Translations under genes and position numbers: made by a program
Source: Streptomyces sp. KL109B
GTDB taxonomy: Bacteria; Actinomycetota; Actinomycetes; Streptomycetales; Streptomycetaceae
NCBI RefSeq assembly: GCF_030766935.1
Contig: NZ_JASERL010000012.1
Coordinates: 1-64,000, forward strand
Reading direction: 5' to 3'
DNA: 64,000 bases
Shown here: piece after piece, positions 51,444 through 59,033 of the stretch
How positions within the stretch are numbered: position 1 is the first letter of the stretch
How the letters are laid out: every line of letters begins with the position of its first letter
Notes under the pieces: model-generated
Databases searched by the model: none
What the model saw: only the letters and a program-made list of their open reading frames with translations
Told to the model about the DNA's origin: nothing

Positions 51444-52790
51444 ATGTCCTCGCGTTACCGCTCCCCCCTGCCCGAAAACACAGCCGCCCCCTCCCTCAGA
51501 AGCCGCGCCATCGTCATCGCCCTGTGCTGGGCACTCGTGTTCATCGACGGCATCGACACCTTCATCTACGGCTCCGCCCTGCCGCACATGCTCGGGTCGA
51601 AGGCGCTCGGCCTGACCGACGCCACCGCCGGTGACATCGGCAGCTACACCACCTTCGGCATGCTCGTCGGCACCATCCTCTCCGGCACCGTCAGCAACTG
51701 GGTGGGCCGCCGCAAGACCGTCTTCACGTCGGTCGTGATCTTCACCCTCGCCACCGTCGGCTGCGGACTCGCCCAGAGCGCCGGGGTGTTCGGCCTCTGC
51801 CGCCTGGTGTGCGGCTTCGGCCTCGGCGCGCTGCTGCCGATCGCCATCTCGTACGGCATGGAGTTCACCACCGGCGCCCGCAAGGCGCTCGCCACCGGAG
51901 TCATCATGACCGCCCACCAGACCGGCGGCGCCGTCGCTCCGCTGCTCGCGTTGTGGCTGATCGACGACTTCGGCTGGCGCTCCGCCTTCGTCGTCGGCGC
52001 GATACCCGCGCTGATCTTCCTGCCGCTCGCCCTGAAGCTGCTGCCGGAGTCACCGACGAACCTGCTCACGCGCGGCCGCACCACGGACGCGCGAAGCCTC
52101 GCGGGCACGTACGGACTCGAACTCCCCGAGCCCAAGGGGCATGCCGAGGACAAGCTGGAGAGCCTCAAGGCCCTCTTCCGCGGCCGCCAGTGGCTGACGA
52201 CGCTGTGCTTCTGGCTGACGTCCTTCGCAGGACTGCTGCTCGTCTACGGCGTCGGCCAGTGGCTGCCGAAGATCATGGGCGACCTCGGGTACGAGACCGG
52301 TGACTCGCTGCTCTTCTCGACGTTCCTCAACGTCGGCGGGATCGTCGGCATGCTCGTCGCCGGCCGCCTCGCCGACCGCATCGGCCCGCGCCGCGTCGTC
52401 ATCATCTGGTTCGCGCTGACCGCGGTCTTCGTCTATCTCATGGGCGTGCACATGTCGGTGGCTGTGCTGTACGGCGTCGTCTTCCTCGCCGGACTGCTCC
52501 TGTTCAGCGGGCAGACGATGGTGTACGCGACGGTCGGCTCCCACCACACCGAGGAGGACCGGCCCACCGCGCTCAGCTGGGTCTCCGGCATGGGCCGCTT
52601 CGGCGCCGTCTTCGGCCCGTGGCTGGGCGGGCAGCTGCTCGCGGCGGGCCACGCCGACCTGGGCTTCACGATGTTCGCGGCGGCGGCCGTCTTCGGCGCG
52701 GTGATGATGGCGCTGGCCGCGCTCACCATCAGGGCCGGTCTCAACCGGGGGAGCGGAGACCGCAAGGGGGCGCCGGCGCTGGCCGGTTGA
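51444..52790 (+). CDS. MFS importer, aromatic acid:H+ symporter type (GalT-like)
   Basis: A 448-residue, 12-helix AAHS transporter. Helix 1 contains CWALVFIDGIDTFIYGSALP with the family's D-x-x-D-x-F pattern, and VSNWVGRRKTVF follows helix 2. The central loop and the late GRLADRIGPRRVVI match the duplicated MFS motif. ATG 51444 follows GAGAGGA, 39 bases after the dioxygenase stop. It would bring gallate released by the tannase into the cell. It is the last gene before the bidirectional terminator. Confidence 0.88.
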   Translation: MSSRYRSPLPENTAAPSLRSRAIVIALCWALVFIDGIDTFIYGSALPHMLGSKALGLTDATAGDIGSYTTFGMLVGTILSGTVSNWVGRRKTVFTSVVIFTLATVGCGLAQSAGVFGLCRLVCGFGLGALLPIAISYGMEFTTGARKALATGVIMTAHQTGGAVAPLLALWLIDDFGWRSAFVVGAIPALIFLPLALKLLPESPTNLLTRGRTTDARSLAGTYGLELPEPKGHAEDKLESLKALFRGRQWLTTLCFWLTSFAGLLLVYGVGQWLPKIMGDLGYETGDSLLFSTFLNVGGIVGMLVAGRLADRIGPRRVVIIWFALTAVFVYLMGVHMSVAVLYGVVFLAGLLLFSGQTMVYATVGSHHTEEDRPTALSWVSGMGRFGAVFGPWLGGQLLAAGHADLGFTMFAAAAVFGAVMMALAALTIRAGLNRGSGDRKGAPALAG

Positions 52791-52807
52791 TCCGTGCCCG
52801 TACGCCG

Positions 52808-52843
52808 CTGTGGCCCGGCCCTTACGAGAGGGCCGGGCCACAG
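52808..52843. terminator. Bidirectional terminator, 14-bp perfect stem
   Basis: CTGTGGCCCGGCCC (52808-52821) and GGGCCGGGCCACAG (52830-52843) pair perfectly around an 8-nt loop. The hairpin lies between the convergent importer and tannase genes and should stop both transcripts. Confidence 0.85.
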
Positions 52844-52863
52844 TGCCGTACACACCTCGCGCC

Positions 52864-54432
52864 CTACTTCTTCCGGTAACCCGTCACCTCGGCGATCCAG
52901 GCGATGAAGTCCGCGGGGTCGGTATTGGCTCCGTGCCCCGCGTCCCAGTAGTAGCGGTGGTCGACCTCGTCGCCGAGCCCGGCCGCGCTCGCCGCGAGAT
53001 TGGCGGAGACGGTCAGCGACGTGTCGCTGTCCTTCGTGCCGAGCCGGATCCACCAGTGCTTGGAGCGGCCCGGATTGCGCCGTGCCAGGTGGTGCATCGG
53101 GTTCATCAGGTCGAGCTTCTCGGGGATGTCCGGCGCCACGCGCCTGCTGTCGAGGCCGCTCGTGTCGTGCCGCGCGCCGTACGCGGTGAAGTGCCGCGCC
53201 TCGGTGGTGCCCGCGCCGAACTCGTTGTTCTCGGGCGAGGACAGGTCGAACGGGTCGAAGGCGGGCGTGTCCTTCTTGCGCGCGCCCACGTGGGTGAGGA
53301 AGTCCTGCCACGTGAACGTGGCACGCCCGCCCCGCCACGTGATGAACGTGTTGTCGGCGAGATACGTGGCGCGCTCGCCCTCCGGCAGAGCCGCCAAGTA
53401 GCGGGTGGCGGAGGGCTGCAGATAGTGCGTCAGGAGGTAGTCGTCGTAGTTACGGGCGGTCAGTGTTCCGCGGCCGTCCATCCTGCGCAGCCTCAACGCG
53501 GCCTGATACTCGGCGAATTGGGCGCGCAACTGCTTCGATGTCGCCTGGTCGACCTGTGTTCCGTCGTTCTGCTTGTTGGTGCCCCAGTTCCACTCGTACG
53601 CGCCGTCGGCGTGCTCCAGGTCGGTGATCGGGCACCAGGCGCCGGTCGCGAAGATCGCGTCGGAGGCGTCGGCGGCGCCGAGCTCGGCCAGGTGCGCGGC
53701 GTAGCTCCGGCTGTCCCCGGAGGCGCCGAGCAGCGCGGACAGGGCGCCGCCCGCGCTGGTCCCGGCCGACACAATGCGGTCGGTATCGCCGGGGATCCGG
53801 CCCTTGTTGGCGCGGACGTAGCGCACGGCGGCCTTCAGGTCGACGATCGCGGCGGGCGCGGTGCCGTAGTACGTGCCGTCGTCGTCCTTCAGGGTGCGCC
53901 CGCGAGCTCCCGGCTCCACGACGACGTATCCGGCGGCCAGGGCGAGCAGTTGGTTGGAGACGAGCGGGCCGCCACCGCCTCCGGGCGGGCCGTCACCACC
54001 GCCGGGCATACCGCCTCCGCCACCTCCGACGCCGTCCGCGTCCGCGACGGAGGACGGCATGTAGCCCCCGATGGAGTTGGCGAGGAGGATGGGCGCGCCG
54101 GAGGCGTCGACCGCCTTACCGTCGATCTCCACCGGCACGCTGACGTTGAGGCTCTGGTACTTCTCGTCGACCGGCTCGGCGACATACGTGATCGCCTTCC
54201 AGAAGTGGTACGTCACCTCCTTGTCGCCGTCGTCGGTGGTGACGGTCGTCGTCAGCTCCGTGTACGCCTCCTTGTCGAACGTGAGGGCGCCGGAAGGCCC
54301 GTCCGGTGTGGACCCGGTCGACGCCCGCGCGGAGAGGGTGAGGCCGCCGGCCGCCACGGCGCCCGCCGTCGCGCCGATCCCGATCACGACATTTCTGCGC
54401 TTGATGGCCCTGTTGATCGCCCTGTGCTTCAA
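52864..54432 (-). CDS. Exported tannase, subtype B-like (tannin acyl hydrolase)
   Basis: A 522-residue exported alpha/beta hydrolase resembling bacterial subtype B tannases such as TanLp1 of Lactobacillus plantarum. The leader IKRRNVVIGIGATAGAVAAGG is Tat-like, with cleavage near ARA-37. The nucleophile is S226 in SAGTSAGGALSALLGASGDS; D468/D470 in GTKDSDTSLTV and H500 in DAGHGAN complete the triad. NWGTNKQNDGTQ and LLANSIGGYMP are further family segments. A glycine-rich loop (about 134-156) interrupts the flap. The TTG start at 54432 has GGGAG at 8 nt. It hydrolyses galloyl esters of tannins to gallate outside the cell. Confidence 0.88.
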   Translation of the reverse strand: MKHRAINRAIKRRNVVIGIGATAGAVAAGGLTLSARASTGSTPDGPSGALTFDKEAYTELTTTVTTDDGDKEVTYHFWKAITYVAEPVDEKYQSLNVSVPVEIDGKAVDASGAPILLANSIGGYMPSSVADADGVGGGGGGMPGGGDGPPGGGGGPLVSNQLLALAAGYVVVEPGARGRTLKDDDGTYYGTAPAAIVDLKAAVRYVRANKGRIPGDTDRIVSAGTSAGGALSALLGASGDSRSYAAHLAELGAADASDAIFATGAWCPITDLEHADGAYEWNWGTNKQNDGTQVDQATSKQLRAQFAEYQAALRLRRMDGRGTLTARNYDDYLLTHYLQPSATRYLAALPEGERATYLADNTFITWRGGRATFTWQDFLTHVGARKKDTPAFDPFDLSSPENNEFGAGTTEARHFTAYGARHDTSGLDSRRVAPDIPEKLDLMNPMHHLARRNPGRSKHWWIRLGTKDSDTSLTVSANLAASAAGLGDEVDHRYYWDAGHGANTDPADFIAWIAEVTGYRKK

Positions 54433-54486
54433 CTCGTGGCTCCCGTATGGCTCTTGGGGCGAGTGGTTCCCGCCGCGTCAGGCCCT

Positions 54487-54519
54487 ACGCCATCAAGCGT
54501 CAACGTAACTGTCAACAAT
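54487..54519 (-). promoter_or_regulatory. Tannase promoter with gallate-locus operator
   Basis: On the minus strand: TTGACA (54510-54515), a 17-bp spacer and TGGCGT (54487-54492). ATTGT-TG-ACAGT (54508-54519) overlaps the -35 box exactly as ATCGT-TG-ACAAT does at the GntR gene promoter. Both differ at one position from ATTGT-N2-ACAAT. This predicts that the GntR protein at 47238 also controls the tannase. Confidence 0.65.
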
Positions 54520-54607
54520 TTGGGTGACATTCTCAGGTGGTGCTCAGGCGGCGCCCAGGTGCGCCCGGCCGGTGTTCCGGCATGAGCCGGTGCTCCGGCA
54601 TGAGAAA

Positions 54608-54654
54608 GGCGGCGGTCACATGGAACACACCCGCACAGTGCCGTGACCGCCGCC
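54608..54654. terminator. Hairpin downstream of the TetR gene
   Basis: GGCGGCGGTCAC and GTGACCGCCGCC form a perfect 12-bp stem with a 23-nt loop. It lies about 180 bp beyond the TetR stop, on the minus-strand downstream side, and could also insulate the tannase promoter. Confidence 0.45.
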
Positions 54655-54836
54655 CGGACGCGGCCGCGCTGTCGCTCGGGCGCGGCGGCGTCCACCATGG
54701 CCAACTCCGGTGCCCCGTGTGAGTGACGGCCGAACGTGCCGTCCCCCTCGGACGGTTGTCCAGTCGAGCGGATGTGCCCATGGGGGTGGGGTGCGGCGGT
54801 CTTGCGTGAGGGGTCCAGCGAGCTTGCGTCAGGGGT

Positions 54837-55427
54837 CTAGCGGGGCAGCGCCCCGGCGACGGCCGAGGTCACGACGCGGCGGACGTCCGCGTCCGTGGGC
54901 GGGCCGTCCTCGCGGCTCGCGAACAGCAGGTGGCCCGAGCCGATGAGGGTCAGGCCCAGGGAGTCGATGTCGGTATGGGCCGCCAGTCGGCCCGCCTTTC
55001 GCTCCGCTTCGAGGTACGAGCGGATCATCGCGGTGGCGTCCGCCAGGACCGTGACGCCCGGGCGCCCCGCCCCCCGCAGCCGCGCGCGCAGACCGTCACG
55101 GAAGGTCAGCAGGCCGACCATGGCGACGACGACCGGAGTGAACAGGTCCGTCAGCGCGTCGGTGAGGAGGTCGACGACGCCGCGGGTGCCGGCGGACGCG
55201 ACGAGCGCGGCGGCGCGTTCCTCCATGCGGCCCGCGCGGTCGAGGACGAGGTCGGCGAGGAAGGCGTCGAAGTCGGCGAAGTGGCGGTGCAGGACGCCCT
55301 TGGCGCAGCCCGCCTCCGTGGTGACGGCCCGGCTGGTGAGCGCGGCGGCGCCGTCGCGCATGAGGACGCGCTCGGCCGCGTCGAAGAGCTGCTCGCGGAC
55401 GTCGCGGATGGCCACACCGGTCGGCAC
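54837..55427 (-). CDS. TetR-family regulator
   Basis: A 196-residue TetR regulator. The helix-turn-helix is QLFDAAERVLMRDGAAALTSRAVTTEAGCAKGVLHRHFADFDAFLADLV (about 13-61). The ligand domain contains VSAGTRGVVDLLTDALTDLF-like helices. The GTG at 55427 has AAGGAGAA. It is divergent from a methyltransferase gene across a pair of GTGGGC/GCCCAC palindromes, which it probably binds. Ligand unknown. Confidence 0.85.
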   Translation of the reverse strand: MPTGVAIRDVREQLFDAAERVLMRDGAAALTSRAVTTEAGCAKGVLHRHFADFDAFLADLVLDRAGRMEERAAALVASAGTRGVVDLLTDALTDLFTPVVVAMVGLLTFRDGLRARLRGAGRPGVTVLADATAMIRSYLEAERKAGRLAAHTDIDSLGLTLIGSGHLLFASREDGPPTDADVRRVVTSAVAGALPR

Positions 55428-55488
55428 CTGCGCTTCTCCTTCGTTTCCATCGTTCGGCTCGGGTCTCTGACCCCGGCAACAGTAGAAG

Positions 55489-55525
55489 AGTGGGCATGTG
55501 CCCACTAGGGTGGGCGCATGCCCAC
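55489..55525. promoter_or_regulatory. Paired palindromes over the methyltransferase promoter and start
   Basis: AGTGGGCATGTGCCCACT (55489-55506) and GTGGGCGCATGCCCAC (55510-55525) are adjacent palindromes sharing GTGGGC/GCCCAC arms. A -10 box TAGGGT (55506-55511) lies between them. The second palindrome contains the methyltransferase ATG (55518), so the mRNA is probably leaderless and the operator doubles as the start-codon region. Confidence 0.7.
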
Positions 55526-56342
55526 TCAGGATGTGAACCAGTCCGGTCCCTCGTCGAACGAACCGCACAAGGCCCGCGCCATGGCGGAGTCCTTCGGCAC
55601 CGACCCCGAGCGCTACGACCGCACCCGGCCCCGCTACCCCGACGCCCTGGTGGCCCGGATCGCCGCCGCCGCGCCAGGACCGGACGTCCTCGACGTCGGC
55701 TGCGGCACCGGCATCGCGTCCCGCCAGTTCCGGGCGGCGGGCTGTGGTGTCCTCGGCGTCGACGTCGACGCGCGCATGGCGGAGTACGCCCGCGGCCGTG
55801 GACTCGACGTGGAAGTCGGCGCGTTCGAGGCCTGGGATCCCGCGGGCCGCACCTTCGACGCGGTCGTCGCGGGCCAGACCTGGCACTGGATCGACCCGGT
55901 CGCGGGCGCCGCGAAGGCGGCCGAGGTGCTGCGCCCGCGCGGCCGCCTCGCCCTCTTCTGGAACGTCTTCCGCCCCGGCCCCGACCTCGCGGACGCCTTC
56001 GCCGCGGCCCACCGCGAGGCCCTGCCCGACTCGCCGCGCAACCCGTGGGCCCGCCCCACCCTCGACGCGTACGGCGCGATCTTCGCGAATGTCGCCGACG
56101 GGCTGCGCGACACCGGCCTTTTCGGCGAACCCGAGGAGTGGCGCTTCGAGTGGGAGGCCGGGTACACGCGCGACGCGTGGCTGGAGCAGCTGCGTACCAG
56201 CGGGGAGGCGGGCACGTACCGGCCGGAGGAGCTGGAGGACCTGGTGGCGCGCACCGGCGCCGCGATCGACGCGTTCGGCGGGGAGTTCACGTTGCCGTAC
56301 ACCGCGGTGGTGGTCACGGCCGAGCGGGCCGCCGCGGCCTGA
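55518..56342 (+). CDS. SAM-dependent methyltransferase (class I)
   Basis: A 274-residue class I methyltransferase. The SAM motif is VLDVGCGTGIASRQF (about 57-71), with acidic GVDVDARM (motif II) and VVAGQTWHWIDP (motif IV) after it. The C-terminal region FRFEWEAGYTRDAWLEQLRTSGEAGTYRPEEL is common in the Streptomyces branch. ATG 55518 lies 6 nt after TAGGGT. Small-molecule methylation is likely; the substrate may be linked to the TetR ligand. Confidence 0.85.
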   Translation: MPTQDVNQSGPSSNEPHKARAMAESFGTDPERYDRTRPRYPDALVARIAAAAPGPDVLDVGCGTGIASRQFRAAGCGVLGVDVDARMAEYARGRGLDVEVGAFEAWDPAGRTFDAVVAGQTWHWIDPVAGAAKAAEVLRPRGRLALFWNVFRPGPDLADAFAAAHREALPDSPRNPWARPTLDAYGAIFANVADGLRDTGLFGEPEEWRFEWEAGYTRDAWLEQLRTSGEAGTYRPEELEDLVARTGAAIDAFGGEFTLPYTAVVVTAERAAAA

Positions 56343-56395
56343 TTGTCAGTGGCGGCTGCTTACCTGGACTCGTACGGAAAGGGGAAGCGGCAGTC

Positions 56396-56644
56396 ATGAG
56401 TGAGCAGCCTCGGCGTCGGCAGCCCGGACGGGACCTGTGTGTGCGACGGCACCCGGACACGCGGGTGGAGTGCGTGCTGGCCGACACGCACTATCCGCGC
56501 CCGCACTACGCGTTGGACGGGACGACGTGGCACGACGGGCTGTGCGGGGCCTGTCACGGCAGCGGGAGGCGCGGCGGCGCGGGGGAGGAGGTGTGTGCCG
56601 ATTGCCGGGGCGGTGGATTCTGCCTGTTGGAGGAGCAGGACTGA
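56396..56644 (+). CDS. Small DnaJ-type zinc-ribbon protein
   Basis: An 82-residue protein with CGACHGSGRRGG and CADCRGGG near the C-terminus. These are two C-x2-C-x-G-x-G half-motifs, as in the DnaJ central zinc domain, so it probably binds one zinc ion. ATG 56396 follows AAAGGGG. It lies 53 bases after the methyltransferase gene on the same strand. Function unknown. Confidence 0.75.
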   Translation: MSEQPRRRQPGRDLCVRRHPDTRVECVLADTHYPRPHYALDGTTWHDGLCGACHGSGRRGGAGEEVCADCRGGGFCLLEEQD

Positions 56645-58363
56645 TCAGCGGCCGGTCGCGGTCGTTGTCTCCAGGCGGCAGTGGCACGACGAGCGCACCG
56701 GGACGTCCGTCACCGCCAGGGCCGTCGTCAGTTGCGGGGCGATGATCCGGGCCTCGGCGGCGCGCCCGAGGCGGAGCAGGCACTCGTGGTAGCCGTGCAG
56801 CGCCCACACGTTGTTCGGGTGTCGCAGGGAGCGCGGCAGGGTGTCGTCGAGGCCCAGGTCGGCGGCGTAGACGTCGGCGGCCTCCGCGACCCTGCCCTGT
56901 TCCAGGAGCAGCGCCCCGTACGCGTGCCGGGTCGGCTGCATCCAGCCCCACGGCTCGTCGTAGGGGAGGGAGTCGTCCAGGTGAATGGCGCGGCGCAGGT
57001 CGGCGAAGGCGCGGTCGAAGTCGCCCGTGCGGTAGGCGAGTTCGCCGTCGAGCATGGCGGCGGCGATGGCGAGGAGGTCGCGGCACGTGTTGTTGTAGAT
57101 GGTGCGGGATTCCGGTGCGCGCTCGCATGCCGACGTGAAGCGTTCGCGTTCGGCCGCCGCCTCCCGGGTGCGGCCGGTCGCGGCGAGGGCGACGCCCTTG
57201 CCGTAGTGGAGCATCGCCGTCGTCACGCGGTAGAGGTCGGGGTCGCGGGGCAGCGGCAGATCGACGAGGTCCTGCCAGCGGCCGAAGCGGACCAGGGCGT
57301 GCACCCGCATGCCAAGGAAGCCCTCCAGCCAGTCCGCCATCGGCGGGGACTCGACGCGCAGCAGGTCCTCGGGCACCGCCGCCTCAAGGCGGTCCACGGA
57401 GTCGAACGCCACCTCGGACTGGCCCGCGAACATCGCGGCGTAGAGCCGGAAGTGGAGGTTGTGGCAGCGGTACAGCGTGTAGAAGTTCATCGCGCCGCCG
57501 CGCGCGAGCGCCAACTCGTCCGCCTTCATGGCGCGGGTGTTGGCCGCGATGGTGCGCCGGTAGTCGCCGCACAGCACGTCGATGTGCGTGGGCATGTGGT
57601 GGAGGTGGCCCGCGTCCGGGACCAGGCCCCGGAGCCGGTCGGCGACCGGCAGGGCCTGCTCCGGAGTCGGGGACATCTCCATGAGGTGGATGTAGAGGTG
57701 CAGCAGGCCGGGGTGGTCGCGGCCGTCGGGGCGGGCGAGCGCGCGCTCCAGGGCCTCCCGCGCCTCCACCGTGCGGGCGCCGTCGGCGGGGCGGCCGGAC
57801 GGCAGGTCCCACAGGGCCCACGGCGTCAGGTTCATCAGGGCGTCGGCGTACAGGGTCGCCACGTCGGGATCGTCCCGGTGGTTCGCGTAGACCTTGCCCA
57901 TGGCCTGCGCGTACTCCTCGTTCCACACCGACTGGTCGGGGGCCGGAGCGGCCGACGGGTAGCGGGACTTGAGGGCGTCGATCAGCGCCTGCTCGGGCGC
58001 GGTGGCGCGCGCCGCGGCGAGCGTGGCGCGCCGCACCGCGTGGTGCGTGCGCTCGACGGTCGACACCAGGTCCAGTTCGTCGAACGCCTCCCACTGCTTG
58101 TTGTAGTTCGGGCCCAGGGCGTAGGCGAGCCCCCAGTGCGCCATCGCGCAGTCCGCGTCGGCCTCGACGGCCCGCTCGAAACAGGCGACGGCCTCCTCGT
58201 GGTGGAAGGCGTACACCCACACCAGGCCGCGGTCGAACCAGAGTTGGGCCTCGGGGGAGCCGGTGGTGATCTCGCGGTGGAACGTTCCCAGGTCGTAATA
58301 ACCGTTGTCGAAGCCGTTGTCGAAGCCGTTGCCGTAGCCGTCGTTGCAGCCGTCGTCGCTCAC
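56645..58363 (-). CDS. Large tetratricopeptide-repeat protein
   Basis: A 572-residue helical repeat protein. TPR-like units include WFDRGLVWVYAFHHEEAVACFERAVEADADCAMAHWGLAYALG near the N-terminus and ALLLEQGRVAEAADVYAADLGLDDTLPRSLRHPNNVWALHGYHECLLRLGRAAEA near the C-terminus. GTG 58363 is chosen because AAGGTGG precedes it; a TTG at 58420 adds 19 residues. The N-terminus has an NGFDNG repeat from a degenerate 12-bp tandem repeat (58301-58360). No catalytic motif is recognised. Confidence 0.75.
   Translation of the reverse strand: MSDDGCNDGYGNGFDNGFDNGYYDLGTFHREITTGSPEAQLWFDRGLVWVYAFHHEEAVACFERAVEADADCAMAHWGLAYALGPNYNKQWEAFDELDLVSTVERTHHAVRRATLAAARATAPEQALIDALKSRYPSAAPAPDQSVWNEEYAQAMGKVYANHRDDPDVATLYADALMNLTPWALWDLPSGRPADGARTVEAREALERALARPDGRDHPGLLHLYIHLMEMSPTPEQALPVADRLRGLVPDAGHLHHMPTHIDVLCGDYRRTIAANTRAMKADELALARGGAMNFYTLYRCHNLHFRLYAAMFAGQSEVAFDSVDRLEAAVPEDLLRVESPPMADWLEGFLGMRVHALVRFGRWQDLVDLPLPRDPDLYRVTTAMLHYGKGVALAATGRTREAAAERERFTSACERAPESRTIYNNTCRDLLAIAAAMLDGELAYRTGDFDRAFADLRRAIHLDDSLPYDEPWGWMQPTRHAYGALLLEQGRVAEAADVYAADLGLDDTLPRSLRHPNNVWALHGYHECLLRLGRAAEARIIAPQLTTALAVTDVPVRSSCHCRLETTTATGR
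58301..58360. repeat. Degenerate 12-bp in-frame tandem repeat, five copies
   Basis: Units such as GCCGTTGTCGAA (58313-58324) recur every 12 bp from 58301 to 58360, encoding a repeated N-G-F-D-like tetrapeptide at the start of the TPR protein. Confidence 0.8.
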
Positions 58364-58480
58364 GGGCGCCACCTTCGGCGAGTGTGCCGGGTCCGTCCCG
58401 GCGAGGGGCAGATCCGGCAATTGTCCCGCCGCGCTCGGCGTCGCACCATGGGCCCTGCCGACGTACGCGCGGTGGACGGG

Positions 58481-58987
58481 CTACGACCGCCGGGCGTCGT
58501 CCACCCGCTCCAGGCGTACGAAGGGAATCTGTCGCCCTGCCGCCCGGAAGGACTCCTCGCCGCCGTCGGTGTCGAAGCCCATGAAGGAGCACAGCGTGCG
58601 GGCGGCGCGCGGGTGTTCGGGGGCGTAGCGCGCCATGACCTCGGCGCCCTCCTCGGGCGTGAGGAAGTGCGCGTCGACGAGATACCGGTGGGAGCCGTGC
58701 TGGATCAGGGTGCGCGGGGTGTTCCTGAGGTTCTGGTACCAGGCGGACTTGGGGCCGAAGCCGGAGGCGACCGTCCAGGTGCCCTGCTCCTGGTCGTGCG
58801 CGACGACCTCCAGGACCACGCGCCGGTGCCGGCCCGACACGCGGCCCTTGTGGTGCAGCAGCAGGAGCCGCTTGCCGAGCAATGGGCCGAGGCCCGCGCG
58901 GTACAGGCCGATGGGGAGGCGGGCAAGCCGGCGCTGGAGGCCGGTGGGCAGCGCCGGACGTCCTTCGGGGGTGCGGGGGAGGGGCAT
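58481..58987 (-). CDS. DDN-like deazaflavin (F420)-dependent nitroreductase-family protein
   Basis: A 168-residue split-barrel protein of the DDN/nitroreductase group. It has LLLLHHKGRVSGRHRRVVLEVV (about 40-61), GFGPKSAWYQNLRNTPRTLIQHG (about 78-100) and the C-terminal YAPEHPRAARTL. Relatives bind the actinobacterial deazaflavin F420 and reduce quinones, nitro groups or aflatoxins. The start is ATG 58987. It lies 46 bases after the TetX-like gene on the same strand and may act on a related aromatic compound. Confidence 0.85.
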   Translation of the reverse strand: MPLPRTPEGRPALPTGLQRRLARLPIGLYRAGLGPLLGKRLLLLHHKGRVSGRHRRVVLEVVAHDQEQGTWTVASGFGPKSAWYQNLRNTPRTLIQHGSHRYLVDAHFLTPEEGAEVMARYAPEHPRAARTLCSFMGFDTDGGEESFRAAGRQIPFVRLERVDDARRS

Positions 58988-59033
58988 CGTCGGCGCCTTT
59001 CGCTGGGCTGCGGGACTGTTGGCCGGTGCCGGG

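Larger units (their letters stand above)
54433..54836. other. Gap between tannase and TetR genes
   Basis: No convincing gene is seen in these 404 bases. They contain the tannase promoter and operator (54487-54519), an 18-bp direct repeat (54571-54588 and 54589-54606, GGTG-T/C-TCCGGCATGAG) and a hairpin with GGCGGCGGTCAC (54608-54619) pairing with GTGACCGCCGCC (54643-54654). A 40-codon plus-strand frame starting at about 54600 has no recognisable family. Confidence 0.55.

Noticed and set aside
54600..54722. 40-codon plus-strand frame in the tannase-TetR gap
   Set aside because: No convincing ribosome site, overlaps a hairpin, and no recognisable family.
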